From Pseudopithomyces maydicus (Eukaryota; Ascomycota; Dothideomycetes; Pleosporales; Didymosphaeriaceae): a stretch of 64,000 nucleotides of DNA. The notes beneath the pieces are model-generated. The model made no database searches. It had not been told where the DNA came from and worked only from the letters and a program-made list of their open reading frames with translations. Location of the stretch: NCBI GenBank assembly GCA_026873275.1, contig JANTUC010000016.1:558001-622000 (forward strand), written 5' to 3'. Position numbers and translations under genes: made by a program. Shown in pieces: positions 22,207 to 33,850 of this stretch. Positions within the stretch are counted from its first letter, which is position 1; the number at the start of each line of letters is the position of its first letter.

Positions 22207-22938
22207 CTACAAGAAGAGAATAAAGGCTCCCACAAGTGCCGAGACAGATACATAAGGCATGGTCTGAATAGATAGAGCACTGGCACCACCAGTAGCCTGT
22301 TGCGCTGGAGCGGAGTTAGCAGCCGCACCGGTGGAAGCGCTGCCGCCGCTATTATCCTGTCCCTTTTGCTGCTTCTGCTGGGAGCACAAATCAGTCAGGG
22401 TGGTGTTGCTCTGCATTTCCTGTAGCTTTGCCTCTGCCTTTGTGACTTTCTCCTTGAACTGCGTGACCTGAGTGTCATTCAACTTCTTCTTGGCAACAAA
22501 GGCATCCATAGCAGTCTGGTTGTTTGCGAGAGCAGCCATCTTCGAGATCTGTTTCATAGCAAAGCATTGTGCCTTGACCGCCTTGTTCGCGTTGATGACA
22601 TTGCACTCATCGACGAGAGTGGTGTTTGCTTGCAGGGTCTTGAGAGTGGTTGTAGCATTCGCTGCCTTGTCTTTGATAGCTTGGACTTCGGTATCCTTAA
22701 GCTTTCCCTTTGCAACAAGGGCATCGAGTTTGGTCTGATTGGCGGCAAGCTCGGTGAGCTGAATCATCTTGTTCATCTGCTTGCATTGCTTGTTGACAGA
22801 GTTGCCGCGGGTGCCATTCCTGTGACCACCACCATTGGAGGTTCCGTTTTTGTCTTTGCGGGTTTCTAACAAGTGAAACTGTGGGAACGCAGCCGCAGTG
22901 GCAATGAAAGCGAAGATGAGGCCGAAGAGGAAACGCAT
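22207..22938 (-). CDS. Predicted GPI-anchored cell-wall protein with two internal repeats
   Basis: This intron-free gene encodes 243 residues from MRFLFGLIFAFIATAAA, a clear signal peptide; the open frame upstream of that ATG looks like leader. Two related modules of about 60 residues follow: the first from NKQCKQMNKMIQL to LVDECN, the second from KAQCFAMKQISKM to LTDLCS. Each has one Cys near each end, an ANQT/NNQT glycosylation site, a helix with LDALVAK or MDAFVAK, and a closing NTTL motif. A Gly/Ser/Ala/Gln linker leads to a hydrophobic C-terminus (VSALVGAFILFL) preceded by small residues, as for GPI attachment. I do not recognise a named family. Location at the plasma membrane or wall is inferred from the two signals. 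Confidence 0.82.
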   Translation of the reverse strand: MRFLFGLIFAFIATAAAFPQFHLLETRKDKNGTSNGGGHRNGTRGNSVNKQCKQMNKMIQLTELAANQTKLDALVAKGKLKDTEVQAIKDKAANATTTLKTLQANTTLVDECNVINANKAVKAQCFAMKQISKMAALANNQTAMDAFVAKKKLNDTQVTQFKEKVTKAEAKLQEMQSNTTLTDLCSQQKQQKGQDNSGGSASTGAAANSAPAQQATGGASALSIQTMPYVSVSALVGAFILFL

Positions 22939-23884
22939 CGTGAAGACTGGTGAGACAATGAAAAAAAGCTTGCACTGCAAATATAAGAAACGAAGTCGGA
23001 CCAGCCGAAGAAGTGAAGGGAAGTTGAGGAACGGAGAGACAGGGATGCCTGTTGAGATGGATAGAGGTGATGGTGTGATAGTCTTGGTGTTCACACTCCA
23101 TATATATTGTCTTTATCAGGCCTGGATGTCCTCGTCAACAGCCTACGAAGCCTACGCGGCCCACGGGTGGTTGAAACCTGACGAAACCTATCTACCGCGT
23201 TCCCCAGGCACTGCTAGTGAGCATTGCTCGATAGCCGTGCCCAGTTCTTCGTTTTGAGAAGGCGGCAAATGACAGCGCTAACTTATTGGAGACCGGCCCG
23301 ACTTACTGGAGTCGCAGTCGCTCGCAAGGATGACGAGGCTTGCCGCAGGCGCATGTATCACGGACGAACATGCAGCAGCTGTAAGGTTCTGGTGGTCCAG
23401 TCGAATCGAGCTCTATAGTGTGAGTCGCGGCCTGTCACGTTTCACCAGCGAAGGACGTCGCGGCGCCACATAAGCTTTCACTCTCGCCTTGGCGTGTAGT
23501 CTGTTTCACCTTCCGCCACCAACGGTTTTCGAGAATATGGCACTTGGACCGCAAAATCATTGCGTAAAGATTTTATGTACAACGCACTGGAGAGCATAAT
23601 GCAGGCCATGGTAGTGATTGTACCGACCTTCTGCCGCATGAAGATAACGACGAATCTAGATTGATACTACTAGGTGGGCTAGTATAGAGTAATGGAAATC
23701 ACAGATGTGTTTATGTAGTAGCTGAGAGGCACCCGACACTGTGGTTTAGACGACTTACAGTCTAGAAACTGTCTTTCAAATTCGACACCTCTCTTCCCCA
23801 CATGTTTGTCTGTGAAAGCACGGCGATGGTACTTTCAATCCTGAGACAAACTGAAACAAGAGAGCGGACAAGGCGCGAACAACC
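22939..23884. other. Intergenic
   Basis: About 950 bp between the two surface-protein genes. It contains the TATA-like element near 23.1 kb; no gene is seen. Confidence 0.5.
23099..23107 (-). promoter_or_regulatory. TATA-like box of the repeat-containing surface protein
   Basis: TATATATG on the minus strand lies about 160 bp upstream of the ATG at 22938. It is plausible if the leader is about 130 nt. Confidence 0.35.
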
Positions 23885-24784
23885 TCACCAATGCGAAAAC
23901 AGGAGGATAGTGAAGACCATCCAAGAGGCCGAGAGCAAAGTTGAGTATCGCTGCGTTGCAGAAGCCGCACTGCTTCCCGCTGCGCCCGTGGGGCTCCGCA
24001 TTTGCGTAGCAGATATGGTTTCCTTAGCATCTGTCGCAGCAGCTGCAGTCGCGGATGCTGTGATATCGCACGCCGGAGGCCTGGTGCGAGATGCTGTAGG
24101 TTGGCCTCCTATAGACGAATTCCAATCGATGCTGACATTGGGACAGTTGTTGGCGCAGTCGTGATATTGGGTCTGATTTTCCGCTTGGATGTTAGAATTG
24201 GCGCAATTCTTCACGCAGTCATAGCCGCCGCATTGAATGCCATCAGTACCCCACAAGGTGCGGCCAATAGTTTCCGTCTGGAAGTCACTCCATGTGCCGT
24301 TGGCAGCTGTCAATTCGAAGACTTCCGAATCAAGACTAGAGCCATACCAGCTGCCGTCAGTTTGGTGAATTCGCGCGGTGAGAACATAATGAGCGCCTGA
24401 TGGGCCGACGGTAGCTGGGATGGTCACGTTGAAGGGAGTTTCATTAAGAGACACGTAATCGGCTGCAATCTCAATAGAAGCATCGCACAGTGACTGTTCA
24501 TATAGGAGGTAGCCTGGTGCTGGTTAGTGATATCCGCTGAACGAACAAGAGCCCCTACAATCCGCATCATAGAAATAGTGTGCCTTGTCTTCGTGCGAGA
24601 TTCCCAAGTAGACACGGAAAAACTTGACCCATCTAGTGCCACCATTGTGAACCTCTGCGGTAAGGCTTGCTTGAAACGTTGTTCCTGCCGTGACTTTTGA
24701 GGGGGTTTTAATGTACACGGGCATTTCAATGGCCACGGCGAGCGAGAGGCAGAAGCTCAGCAAGAGCGAGTAAATGAGCGACAT
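23885..24784 (-). CDS. Predicted secreted, GPI-anchored glycoprotein
   Basis: Exon 1 (24559-24784) starts at the ATG for MSLIYSLLLSFCLSLAVA, a signal peptide, followed by IEMPVYIKTPSKVTAGTTFQ. Exon 2 (23885-24513) supplies SLNETPFNVTIPATVGPSGAHYVLTAR, several N-glycosylation sites, Cys-containing motifs (GGYDCVKNCANSN, HDCANNCPN), an Ala/Ser/Thr-rich linker and a hydrophobic end (WMVFTILLFSHW) after small residues. A 45-nt intron (24514-24558, GTAGGG..CACCAG, with CTAAC) removes an in-frame TAA and joins YDAD to CYLLYEQ; a 39-nt version ending at the earlier CAG is also in phase. The protein has 284 residues. The layout suits a cell-surface protein; I cannot name a family. It is divergent from the isoleucyl-tRNA synthetase gene. 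Confidence 0.75.
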
Positions 24785-25217
24785 GGTCACAAGCGACCGG
24801 TAAAGAACGTGTACAGGATTGTAGAGTCAACGGAGCGCGTCCATGGACGAAAACCCATCAGGGGGACGGCGAGTCTCACTTTGGCATAGGCGCGGAAGGA
24901 GCCAAGCACGCCTAGCAGGCAGTCACAGATGGATAGCAGCGGTGCGTCGGTAATCACGATATATGAGCGGAACATACTTGATCAGTCGTCCGGGCGTCCG
25001 TTGTCGAGGATATCGGGCCTTGCGGTATATAACATGCAGACGTGCAGCACGGGGAGACGGTGCAGAGAGCGAAGGCGGCCGAACAGGGATGAGTCAAGTC
25101 GAGGTGCACAATCGATAAGGCGGTGCTGGAAATTGCCCCACCACCGAAGGAGTCAGCCCAGCTCCAGAAAATCATAACCCCGCCACGCCGTCGGAGGCAC
25201 ACGACAACACAGTAGCC
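24785..25217. other. Bidirectional promoter region
   Basis: The 433 bp between divergent start codons of the GPI glycoprotein and the isoleucyl-tRNA synthetase. No gene is seen. Confidence 0.55.
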
Positions 25218-28200
25218 ATGAACTTCCCACAGGAAGAAGAGCGCATCCTGGCGCGCTGGAAGGAGATCGATGCCTTCCTCCGTCAAGTCGAGCTGGTGAG
25301 TGCTTTGCTCTTTCCATCTGCGGGAACCAGAACAGAACCGCTTTGGGCAGTTGCGCAGGAGTCGGTCCCAAGAGGCCATTGAAGCCGCTCGCCCACAGTC
25401 AAGACCCTCCCGAATGTGTTTCCTATGCCTGCAGTGCTGACACGGTATAGTCAAAAGGAAAAGAACCCTACACCTTCTACGGTACGTTTGTCTAAGGGTC
25501 GTGCTTTCCATGTCTAACCGTGATAGATGGTCCGCCTTTCGCAACCGGTATGCCGCATTATGGCCATTTGCTCGCATCCACCATCAAGGACATCATCCCG
25601 CGTTACTGGTCTATGAAGGGAAGATATGTCGAGCGACGTTTCGGATGGGACACCCACGGCGTGCCCATCGAGTACGAGATCGACAAGGAGATGGGCATGT
25701 CTGGTCGGGATGCCGTGAGGGAGATCGGTATCGCCAAATACAACGAGAAGTGCCGCGCCATTGTCATGCGATATGCGAGCGAGTGGAGGCACACCATCGA
25801 CCGACTGGGCCGCTGGATCGATTTCGACAACGACTACAAGACCATGGACACCAGCTTCATGGAGAGCGAGTGGTGGGTCTTCAAGCAGCTGTTCGATAAG
25901 GGTGTTGTGTACCGGGGCTTCAAGGTCATGCCCTACAGCACAGCCCTGTGCACCCCTCTCAGCAACTTCGAGGCCTCGCAGAATTACAAGGACGTGCAAG
26001 ATCCGGCTGTTGTGGTTTCCTTCCCTCTGGTCGACGACTCAAATACATGCGTCTTGGCCTGGACGACCACACCTTGGACGCTGCCTTCCAACACCGCGCT
26101 CGCCGCCCACCCTGACTTCGAATACGTAAAGATCCTCGACGAGGCATCTGGAAAACACTACATCCTCCTTGAAGAGCTTCTCCGGACGCTGTACAAGGAC
26201 CCGAAGAAGGCCAAGTTCAAGATCGTGCAGAAGCTGAAGGGTAAGGAGATGAATGGCTGGAAGTACGTGCCGCTGTTCGATTACTTCTACGAGGAATTCA
26301 AGAATTACGGATTCAAGATTGTGAACGCCACCTACGTTACCAAAGACAGCGGTACCGGTATCGTTCACCAGGCACCCGCATACGGTGAGGACGATTACAA
26401 GGTGGCCGTGGAAAACGGCATCATCGATCAGAACCGCCCACCCGTGAACCCCGTCGACGATGCTGGTTGCTTCACCTCGGCTGTCACACACTTCGAGGGC
26501 CAGCACGTCAAGGCTGCCGACAAGAACATCATCAAGCACTTGAAGGGTACCGGCCGCTTGATTGTCGACTCGCAACTCACGCATAGTTATCCCTTCTGCT
26601 GGCGTTCCGATACGCCGTTGATCTACCGGGCAGTTCCTTCATGGTTTGTGCGCATCCAGGACAGCATTCCACAGATGTTGAAGAACATCGAAGGCTCGCA
26701 CTGGGTGCCTTCGTTTGTGAAGGAGAAACGCTTTGCCAATTGGATCCAAAACTCGCCTGATTGGGCTGTTTCACGAAGCAGGTTCTGGGGTACACCTCTC
26801 CCTCTATGGGCCAGTGATGACATGAAGGAAATTGTTTGTGTCGGAAGTGTTGAGGAGCTGAAGAAGCTGAGTGGTTATGAGGGCGAGCTTACCGACATCC
26901 ATCGCGACAAGATCGACGACATCACCATCCCTAGTCAGCAAGGCAAGGGCGTGCTGCGAAGAACCCCAGAAGTGTTTGACTGCTGGTTCGAATCCGGCTC
27001 TATGCCTTACGCAAGTGCGCACTACCCATTCGAGAACGTCGAGCAGTTCGAGAAGTCGTTCCCTGGTGATTTCATCGCCGAAGGTCTGGATCAGACGCGA
27101 GGATGGTTCTACACTTTGACTGTCCTTGGTACGCTTCTTTTCGGTAAGCTCCCGATGAAGAACGTCGTCGTGAACGGTATCGTGCTTGCCGAGGATGGCA
27201 AGAAGATGTCGAAACGCTTGAAGAACTACCCCGATCCGATGCTCATCATGAACAATTACGGCTCTGATGCCCTTCGGTTGTATCTTATCAACTCACCCGT
27301 GGTTCGTGCTGAGACACTTCGCTTCAAGGAAGCGGGCGTCAAGGAGATCGTATCGAAGGTGCTTCTTCCCCTGTGGAACAGCTACCAGTTCTTTGAGCAG
27401 CAAACAGCGCTGCTCAAGAAGGTAGCTGGGTTCGACTTTGAGTTCGACCCGAAAGCGGAGAAGACGAACACGAATGTGATGGATCGGTGGATCTTGGCTT
27501 CGTGCCAGTCATTGCTGAAGTTCGTGAACGAAGAGATGGCAGCATACCGGTTGTACACTGTTGTTCCGCGATTACTCCAAGTAAGTTCTGCCGCAAGTTT
27601 GTTTCCTGAAATTCCCACTAATTAACTTCAGCTCATCGACAACACCACAAACTGGTACATTCGCATTAACCGCCGTCGCCTCAAGGGCGAGTACGGCCTT
27701 GAAGATACCAAGCACGCCCTCAACTCCCTCTTTGAGGTCCTCTTTACCCTTTGCCGAGGGCTCGCTCCTTTCACTCCTTTCCTCACTGATAACATCTATC
27801 TGCGTCTCCTCCCCCACTTCCCCAAGGGTTACCTGAAAGAGCTCGGCGCTGAAGACGATCGCAGCATCCATTTCTTGCCTTTCCCTGAAGTCCGCGAGGA
27901 GCTTTTCGATGAGGTTGTCGAGAGGCAGGTGAAGCGCATGCAAGCTGTTATTGATCTTGGTCGTATCTGCCGTGACCGCGCGAACAAGGGTCTGAAGACA
28001 CCACTGAAGACTCTGGTTATCATTCACCCCGACACAGAATACCTGGATGACCTGCGAGCACTGGAGAAGAACAGCTACATTAGCGAGGAGCTTAATGTGC
28101 GGGATATCGTCTTCTCCAGCGATGAGGATGCATACAACGTGCAATACTCTGCATCGGCAGATTTCTCGGTCTTGGGCAAGAAGTTGAAGAAGGACGCAGT

Positions 28201-28720
28201 TAAGGTCAAGAAGGCACTGCCGAACCTCACCAGCCAGCAGATCAAGGACTTCATCAAGAACGGTGAGATGCTGGTTGACGGTATCAAGGTCGAAAAGGAA
28301 GACCTCACCGTCAAGCGTGGTCTCGCCCAGGATGCGAACAACAAGAGCCAAGAGTTCAACACTGACAACGATGTCCTCATCATCCTGGACGTTGCCAGTT
28401 ACCCTGAGCTTGAGCAGGAAGGTCTCGCCAGAGAGATCATCCGCCGGGTGCAGGACCTCCGGAAGAAGGCCAACCTGGTACCTACGGATGATGTTGGTAT
28501 GGAATACCGTGTGCTCTCCGACCCGGATAATGTTGGCCTGGAAGCTTGTTTCGAGAACCAGGGTGCACTGTTTGAGAAGTCGCTCCGCAGGAACGTCGAT
28601 AAGCATGTCATCACGGAGGTGGAGGGTAAGATCCCAGAGAAGGACAACGAGACGGTTATTGCGCAAGAGGAGCAGGAGCTGCAAAAGGCAACCTTCTTGT
28701 TGAGGTTGGTGAAGTTGTAG
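25218..28720 (+). CDS. ILS1: Isoleucyl-tRNA synthetase, cytosolic
   Basis: Class I aminoacyl-tRNA synthetase that charges tRNA-Ile in the cytosol. Four exons (25218-25295, 25451-25481, 25527-27580, 27632-28720) encode 1083 residues, the usual length of the eukaryotic cytosolic enzyme. Exon 1 gives MNFPQEEERILARWKEIDAF. The 31-nt exon 2 gives SKGKEPYTFY, and the junction makes the Asp of DGPPFATG. The HIGH signature appears as HYGH at residues 47-50 and KMSKR at 596-600. The CP1 editing domain lies between them (TTPWTLPSNTALAAHPDF). The C-terminal anticodon-binding region begins LIDNTTNWYIR. There is no targeting peptide, so a separate mitochondrial enzyme is expected elsewhere. The three introns (155, 45 and 51 nt) have good GT..AG ends. 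Confidence 0.97.
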
Positions 28721-29095
28721 AGTACGACTGGGTACGGATAGGAAGGGGCCGAGAACCCTGAGACAATACCTTGAATGTGTTGAGAGTGAGGATCAAAATA
28801 ATGGCCGGCGTAATGCGGCCACATGAATAGATGTGCAATGCAAATGATCGAATTGAAATATGAAAGCCCACTCTGGTAATGGTAGTGAATAGGTGAATCT
28901 GATTGACTAGCATTAGTTTCCACATGAATTTCTCCTGATGCTTTCATTTTTGAAGTAGCCGCGGAAGTCAACATGGTAGAGCCGATGTATTTTCTAAGTT
29001 CGTTGATAGTATGCCGAGCAGGTTTCGACATGGTTGATCAAAACGCCACCCAATGCAATCTTCTAACACACAAGATCTATGGCTGTACCGCCACA
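28721..29095. other. Convergent 3' flanks
   Basis: About 375 bp between the stop codons of ILS1 and the NDUFAF8-like gene; no gene is seen. Confidence 0.55.
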
Positions 29096-29374
29096 TCATC
29101 GACTCTTGTAAGCCTTCTGTATTATCATCAGTCTCATATTTCTCTTTCTCCCATTCCTCACGTACCAGATAGCAGTCCTTGAGCTTCATAAACTCAGCTG
29201 CGCACTTGTCCTTGTGGACATTGTTATAATCCGCCAAGATGCATTTTCCATATACCGCGCTCTGACCTCGTATTAGCGGTAGAGTAAGATTTAATCTCGG
29301 GATTTGTTCACCTCTGTAGAGCATTTACCAACAGCCGTGGCAAACTTGTCGATAGGTCGTGTCCGTCCAGGCAT
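29096..29374 (-). CDS. NDUFAF8-like twin-CX9C mitochondrial protein (complex I assembly)
   Basis: Three short exons (29312-29374, 29166-29261, 29096-29116) encode 59 residues, missed if only long ORFs are considered. Exon 1 gives MPGRTRPIDKFATAVGKCSTE and the joined frame continues SAVYGKC, making the first C-x9-C. CAAEFMKLKDC is the second C-x9-C, and the last exon encodes only KAYKSR and the stop. The spacing, small size and basic ends fit CHCH-fold proteins of the intermembrane space imported by Mia40, and the segment CAAEFMKLKDCYL is closest to NDUFAF8, a complex I assembly factor partner. The introns are 50 and 49 nt. It is divergent from SFI1. The family call is by motif; the exact orthology is less sure. 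Confidence 0.82.
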
Positions 29375-29703
29375 CCTGAGAATTGTTTCACCGAGCAAGG
29401 GAGGCAAGTGAATGTTTCGATGAGGTCAAGTCGGCGGACCGCACAGACGCTCTTGGCGCGCTTTCCCGCGGCGCGCAACCAACCACCGACTATCTGCCCG
29501 CCAAACAAAGCGAGCGCGTCTACTCTCACGCGCATTCATTGCTCCTCTTCTTACCGCCTGTAATGAATTGTTTTGGTGCACGCGACATTGCCGTCTCGCT
29601 GTTGGGCTTTGCTTTCTTCTTTCCGAAATTTTGAAGTTGGACCTTTTGATTTGGGCATGTTCTCGTTCACGCGCCGCGGTCGACGTCAGAGAAAGGAACA
29701 CGA
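29375..29703. other. Shared promoter of NDUFAF8-like gene and SFI1
   Basis: The 329 bp between divergent ATGs. No separate gene is seen. Confidence 0.55.
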
Positions 29704-32700
29704 ATGCCGCCCTCCATGAGCGGCGCGAATGATGAGGAGGTTCCGATTCACAAGGAGGATGTCACCGAAGGGGGTAGGTAGACATGAGTTCAGACTGTCA
29801 AGGGAAGTGTCTAACACTGTTGCAGCTATCATCCTGCTCTACGAAGTCATTGAGCGCGCGAGAAACAGCCTAAACCAGCGATATGGAACAGATGCCCGCC
29901 CTATCGCGTCTCGCACACTACTCGATATATATGAAGAGGTTCTTCATGAACATGGTATCGAAGTCGAAGATGACGGTGTGCCACTACAGATTATAAACCG
30001 TCTGGCGCGCGACGCGAGGAAAGATGAGGGGCTCATGCAACGATTCAAACGCGTCATGGGCGAGATCGGGTTCGAAATCGAGCACGATGAAGAGGGGGAA
30101 GGCTATGAGTTCACGAGCGTATTGGAGGGCACATCGACAGGAGGACAGAATGCTCCACAGCCAACTGCTGCACGACACGGCAGCCTGGATTCTTTGCTGG
30201 ATGGCAGTGCCGACAAGGTTGCAGGGACCATGGATGTTGGACGCGCACTACCACTGCGGGAGCGAGAGAAAAAACCCAGCGATGCCACGGGTCAGAGTGA
30301 TATCGGAACCTGGTGGCAGAAGAGGAGAACGCACTCGGATACTGAAGTGAATACACTTTCACAGGTACAGTCTAGAATGCCGCAGAGCGATAGCGGCCCC
30401 TCGCAAAGACCATTGGCATCGCACCAGCATCAGCCCGCAGACAGACGCCGCGCATCGTCCTCGGATGGCAGGCGTTTTGGAGCACCAAGAGGCGGAAACA
30501 CCGGCACTTCACTGTTTGGAGACTCGGATCTGGATGACAGCGACCACACGGGTGCAACGACTGACCTGGATCCTGCGAACGTTTACATACCGGGTGTGAA
30601 CGCTCCCATCCCGGACAACAACTCTCCGTATCCTCATCGTTACGAGCCTGAACCTTTTCATCTCTCTGACACGCGTTTGTTGGATGATGCAGAAGACTTG
30701 GAACAGCAACGTCTCCACTCCCTCCTGAGACATTGCATCCAGAAGTGGAGGGAACGAACCGCAGAGCAAGTCGCACGAAATGAGCAGTTGACGCGCATCG
30801 CCATCCAGTACGACAACCGTATCCAGTTCCGAAACGTGAAAGACGATCTCCTTCGAGAAGCGCAGAACAGACGTGCGCTTCGTGATACAGATAACTTCTT
30901 TGGTCGTCTCGAGGAGCGTGCCGCGCGGGCTCGTAGTCTCTTTCTGCTTACCAAGGCTTTCACGCACTGGGCTAGGAGTGCTGAGGACGAGGTTCTTCGT
31001 ACGTCAGTTGCGCGCCGCCACATTCTGCGCACCCGCTTCTTCAATGGGTGGCGAGAGATCACAGCCGTCAACGAGCTGAAGATCCAGCATTTCGTGTTGG
31101 GTTCGTTTCTGGGAAAGTGGCGTCGGCGGCTAGACGAAGTCCGGCAGAAACAAGAAAGTGCTGTACAGCTGTATGAAGATAATCTTCAGCGGAAGTACTA
31201 CAAGGACTGGTTTTTCAAATTCTGTGAGATCGCAGCACCAGCCTGGCACAATGCGCGGATGGACCCGCGCTTGAAGAGGATCACATTGCAAAAATGGCAT
31301 GAAGCTACAACGGTGTGGACTGAGCGTGATGTTTGGGCTACCAGCCGGCGAGATGAGCAGATACTGCAAAGGTATACAGGAATCTGGCAGCAAAAAACTG
31401 CTGCGGTGCAAGCGTTTGAGCCTCAAGCTGAAGCGTTCCGGAGACGACGGCTTCTTACTAATGCGCTGGCAGCTGTACAAAGACATGCCCAACTAAAGCC
31501 TCTACTCTCACAATTTCAAGCAGCAGCAGACACTCAACGCCTCCAATCAGCCTTTCAATTATGGCACCGCACCGCATCTCTATCACGGCAGAGCAAAGCT
31601 GTCAACCGTATGCGTATTCAGCGTAATGCCTGGACAGCCTGGAATGACCGCCTGCGGATTCAAGCCCTGGAAGAACGCATAAATGATCGTATCCTGGTTG
31701 AAAGCCTGTACAAGTGGACCCTCGCCTCTCGTGCCTCCCTTTTCCAACGCGTGCATAACCACGCTCTGAAAGAAAACGTCTTCCTAACTTGGGTCACGAA
31801 ACGCAACGAGCGGCTACAGACACGATATACGCGAAAAAACCGTCTTGAGCACGCAGAAGCTCGATTTCACGGGTTCAAGAGGGATCAGCTTCTACGATCA
31901 TGTCTGAAAAAGATGGAAGGCATACTTGCAGAGAGGAGAGCGGAAGAGGCGGCGGTTAAAGGGCAGTTTGAAGTGAAGTTGAAACAGCGTGTATTCGAAG
32001 GGCTTCTGTCAAAGCACGACCATTTTCAAGAGTTGGACCGGTGGGCCGGGGCCGCACAATTCTACGTCCTTGCCAAACACACCATCAAGAAGTGGCAAGA
32101 CGCAACACAGCACGCGAGACGCAATCGTAGGCGTGAGGCATACGCGCAGGTACGCCGCACTGTCAAGACGAATATGGTTCAACGGATCTTCGGTTTGTGG
32201 AAAGGGAAGGCGGACAACATGGCGGACCAGACTCGTCAGGCTGAAGAAATCGCTCACGTTCGCACATTGCAAAGCTCTCAAGCGGTCTTCGCGCATTGGC
32301 AGTCACGGGCTGCCTCTCTGGCTGCCCAGGAAATCCAAGCCTCGCAGCACTACAACGACCAGCTCCAATCAGGTTCTCTCGCAACCTGGCGACAAAGGTT
32401 TACAAATCTGCAAGAAATGGAGGCTCGAGCACTAGATTTCCGCCAAATAGGTGTCGAGGTCTCCGCGATGACGCTCCTCAAACGACTCTCCTGGGAAGGA
32501 TATACTCACATGCAACGCCACGCCGCTGCCTCTGCGCTGCACGAAAGACATTTCAGGCAGCACGTGGGAGCCATGATTCGTTTCTGGCACCAACAGATGC
32601 TCTCCCGCCAAACCACGAGACCCATATCTCCCTCTCCGACCTCACGGCCTCGACAAGGCCCACAGGAAGTCGAAGACGTAGACATCCAAGACGACGAGGA

Positions 32701-33356
32701 CATTCACTCGATAGGGGAAGAAGCTTTCACCGAGAGGCCCCTCGACGACAACGCAGGCGATGAAACCCGCCAGCTAGAAGCCTGGACCGAATTCGATCAG
32801 TCCGCCCTCGACCTCTCGTTCTCCATATCCCCCGAACCATCCCCGCAACCTACCGCCCGAGCACAACCCCGGTCCGCGCTCTCGCTCTCCAGACAGCAAA
32901 CTCCCTCCACAATCTCAATCTCAGCCTCAAATCCCAGACCTACGCCCTCCCGCCCTCAAACCTTCCCCCCTCCGCGCTCCGCTCCGCCCTGCACCCCCAA
33001 GAATAGACGAGGAATCCGAAGACGAGCCCGACGCAACGAGCACACCCATGCCGCCCCATCTGCGCAACACAGGCCCCGGCCCCGGGTATCTCAAGACGCC
33101 GAGCAAGCGCTCGCTCATCCAGCACAAGCGGGCGGGGCTGGTGGGGAGTCCTGAGAAGAGGGTGACGAGGTTGGGCGCTGTTGCGAGTGCACCGCCTGCG
33201 TCGAGGACGCGGGATATGGGGGAAGAGGGAGGGTTGACGAGTTTCCAGAAGAGGTTGAGAGAGGGAGGGTTTGGTGGGGGGAGTGGGGTGGATAGGGATG
33301 GGAGGGAGAAGGGGAGGGGGAGAGTTGGATTTGGGGATGTGAGTCATTTTGGTTGA
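29704..33356 (+). CDS. SFI1: Sfi1 spindle-pole-body protein
   Basis: Sfi1 binds centrin (Cdc31) along an extended helix in the half-bridge of the spindle pole body and is needed for its duplication. Exon 1 (29704-29773, MPPSMSGANDEEVPIHKED) joins 29826 through a 52-nt intron, giving EGAIILLYEVIERARNSL. The middle of the protein has many Sfi1 repeats with the Trp spacing seen in HCIQKWRERT, AFTHWARSAEDE, FFNGWREI and SFLGKWRRRL. The main frame stops at 33154, but from about 32.9 kb the sensible frame is one base further on: PGPGYLKTPSKRSLIQHK, then TSFQKRLREGGFGG, ending VSHFG at 33356. Either one excess C (for example at 32867-32870) or a weak intron (GTTCTC at 32818 to ACAG at 32896) could connect them. 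About 1200 residues. Confidence 0.88.
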
Positions 33357-33850
33357 TAGGTTGGTTGCGCTGCGTAAGACAAGGAGCGATGCTTCGAAGA
33401 TTTTTTGTATCGAATGATTTGGTAGGACTGATGTTGCTTATACCCATCGCTGTCGTATTTCTCACACCTTCAAGTTGTGGTAGAACAAATCTCAATGAAA
33501 TGGCATTCTCATTCATACTAATCCTATGGAGCCACGAAAGGAAAAAAGAAAAATTCGCAGACATAATCGCACACCATCATGCCTGATGTCCCGGCCTGAG
33601 CGCCAGAAGCGCCCTATCCAGCCGAACAAGGCAGTGTCGCCGTTAAGGAGTGTAAAAGACAAGGGAGTCCCCTAAACAAGTCCAAACTCCTCCCTAATCC
33701 CGTGATCCAAATTCCAGACTCCATGAAACGGCGTTGAATGCCCGGTGACAACCTCTCCACCCTCCAGGAGGTGAGTTTGAGTTTTGTAAGCAGACATGGG
33801 GGCATATGCCTGCATGCCGTCTTTTTCAAGATCTCTCAGGTGTCAAGGGC
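33357..33850. other. Convergent 3' flanks
   Basis: About 490 bp between SFI1 and NBR1 stop codons. No gene is seen. Confidence 0.5.

Noticed and set aside
23413..23427. CTATAGTGTGAGTCG resembling a reversed T7 promoter, suggesting vector contamination
   Set aside because: It differs from the T7 core by an inserted TG and has no adjoining vector sequence; judged to be chance.
27572..28684. 370-codon minus-strand ORF opposite the isoleucyl-tRNA synthetase
   Set aside because: It is antisense to a highly conserved coding exon; the Leu/Val-rich sequence arises from codon bias.
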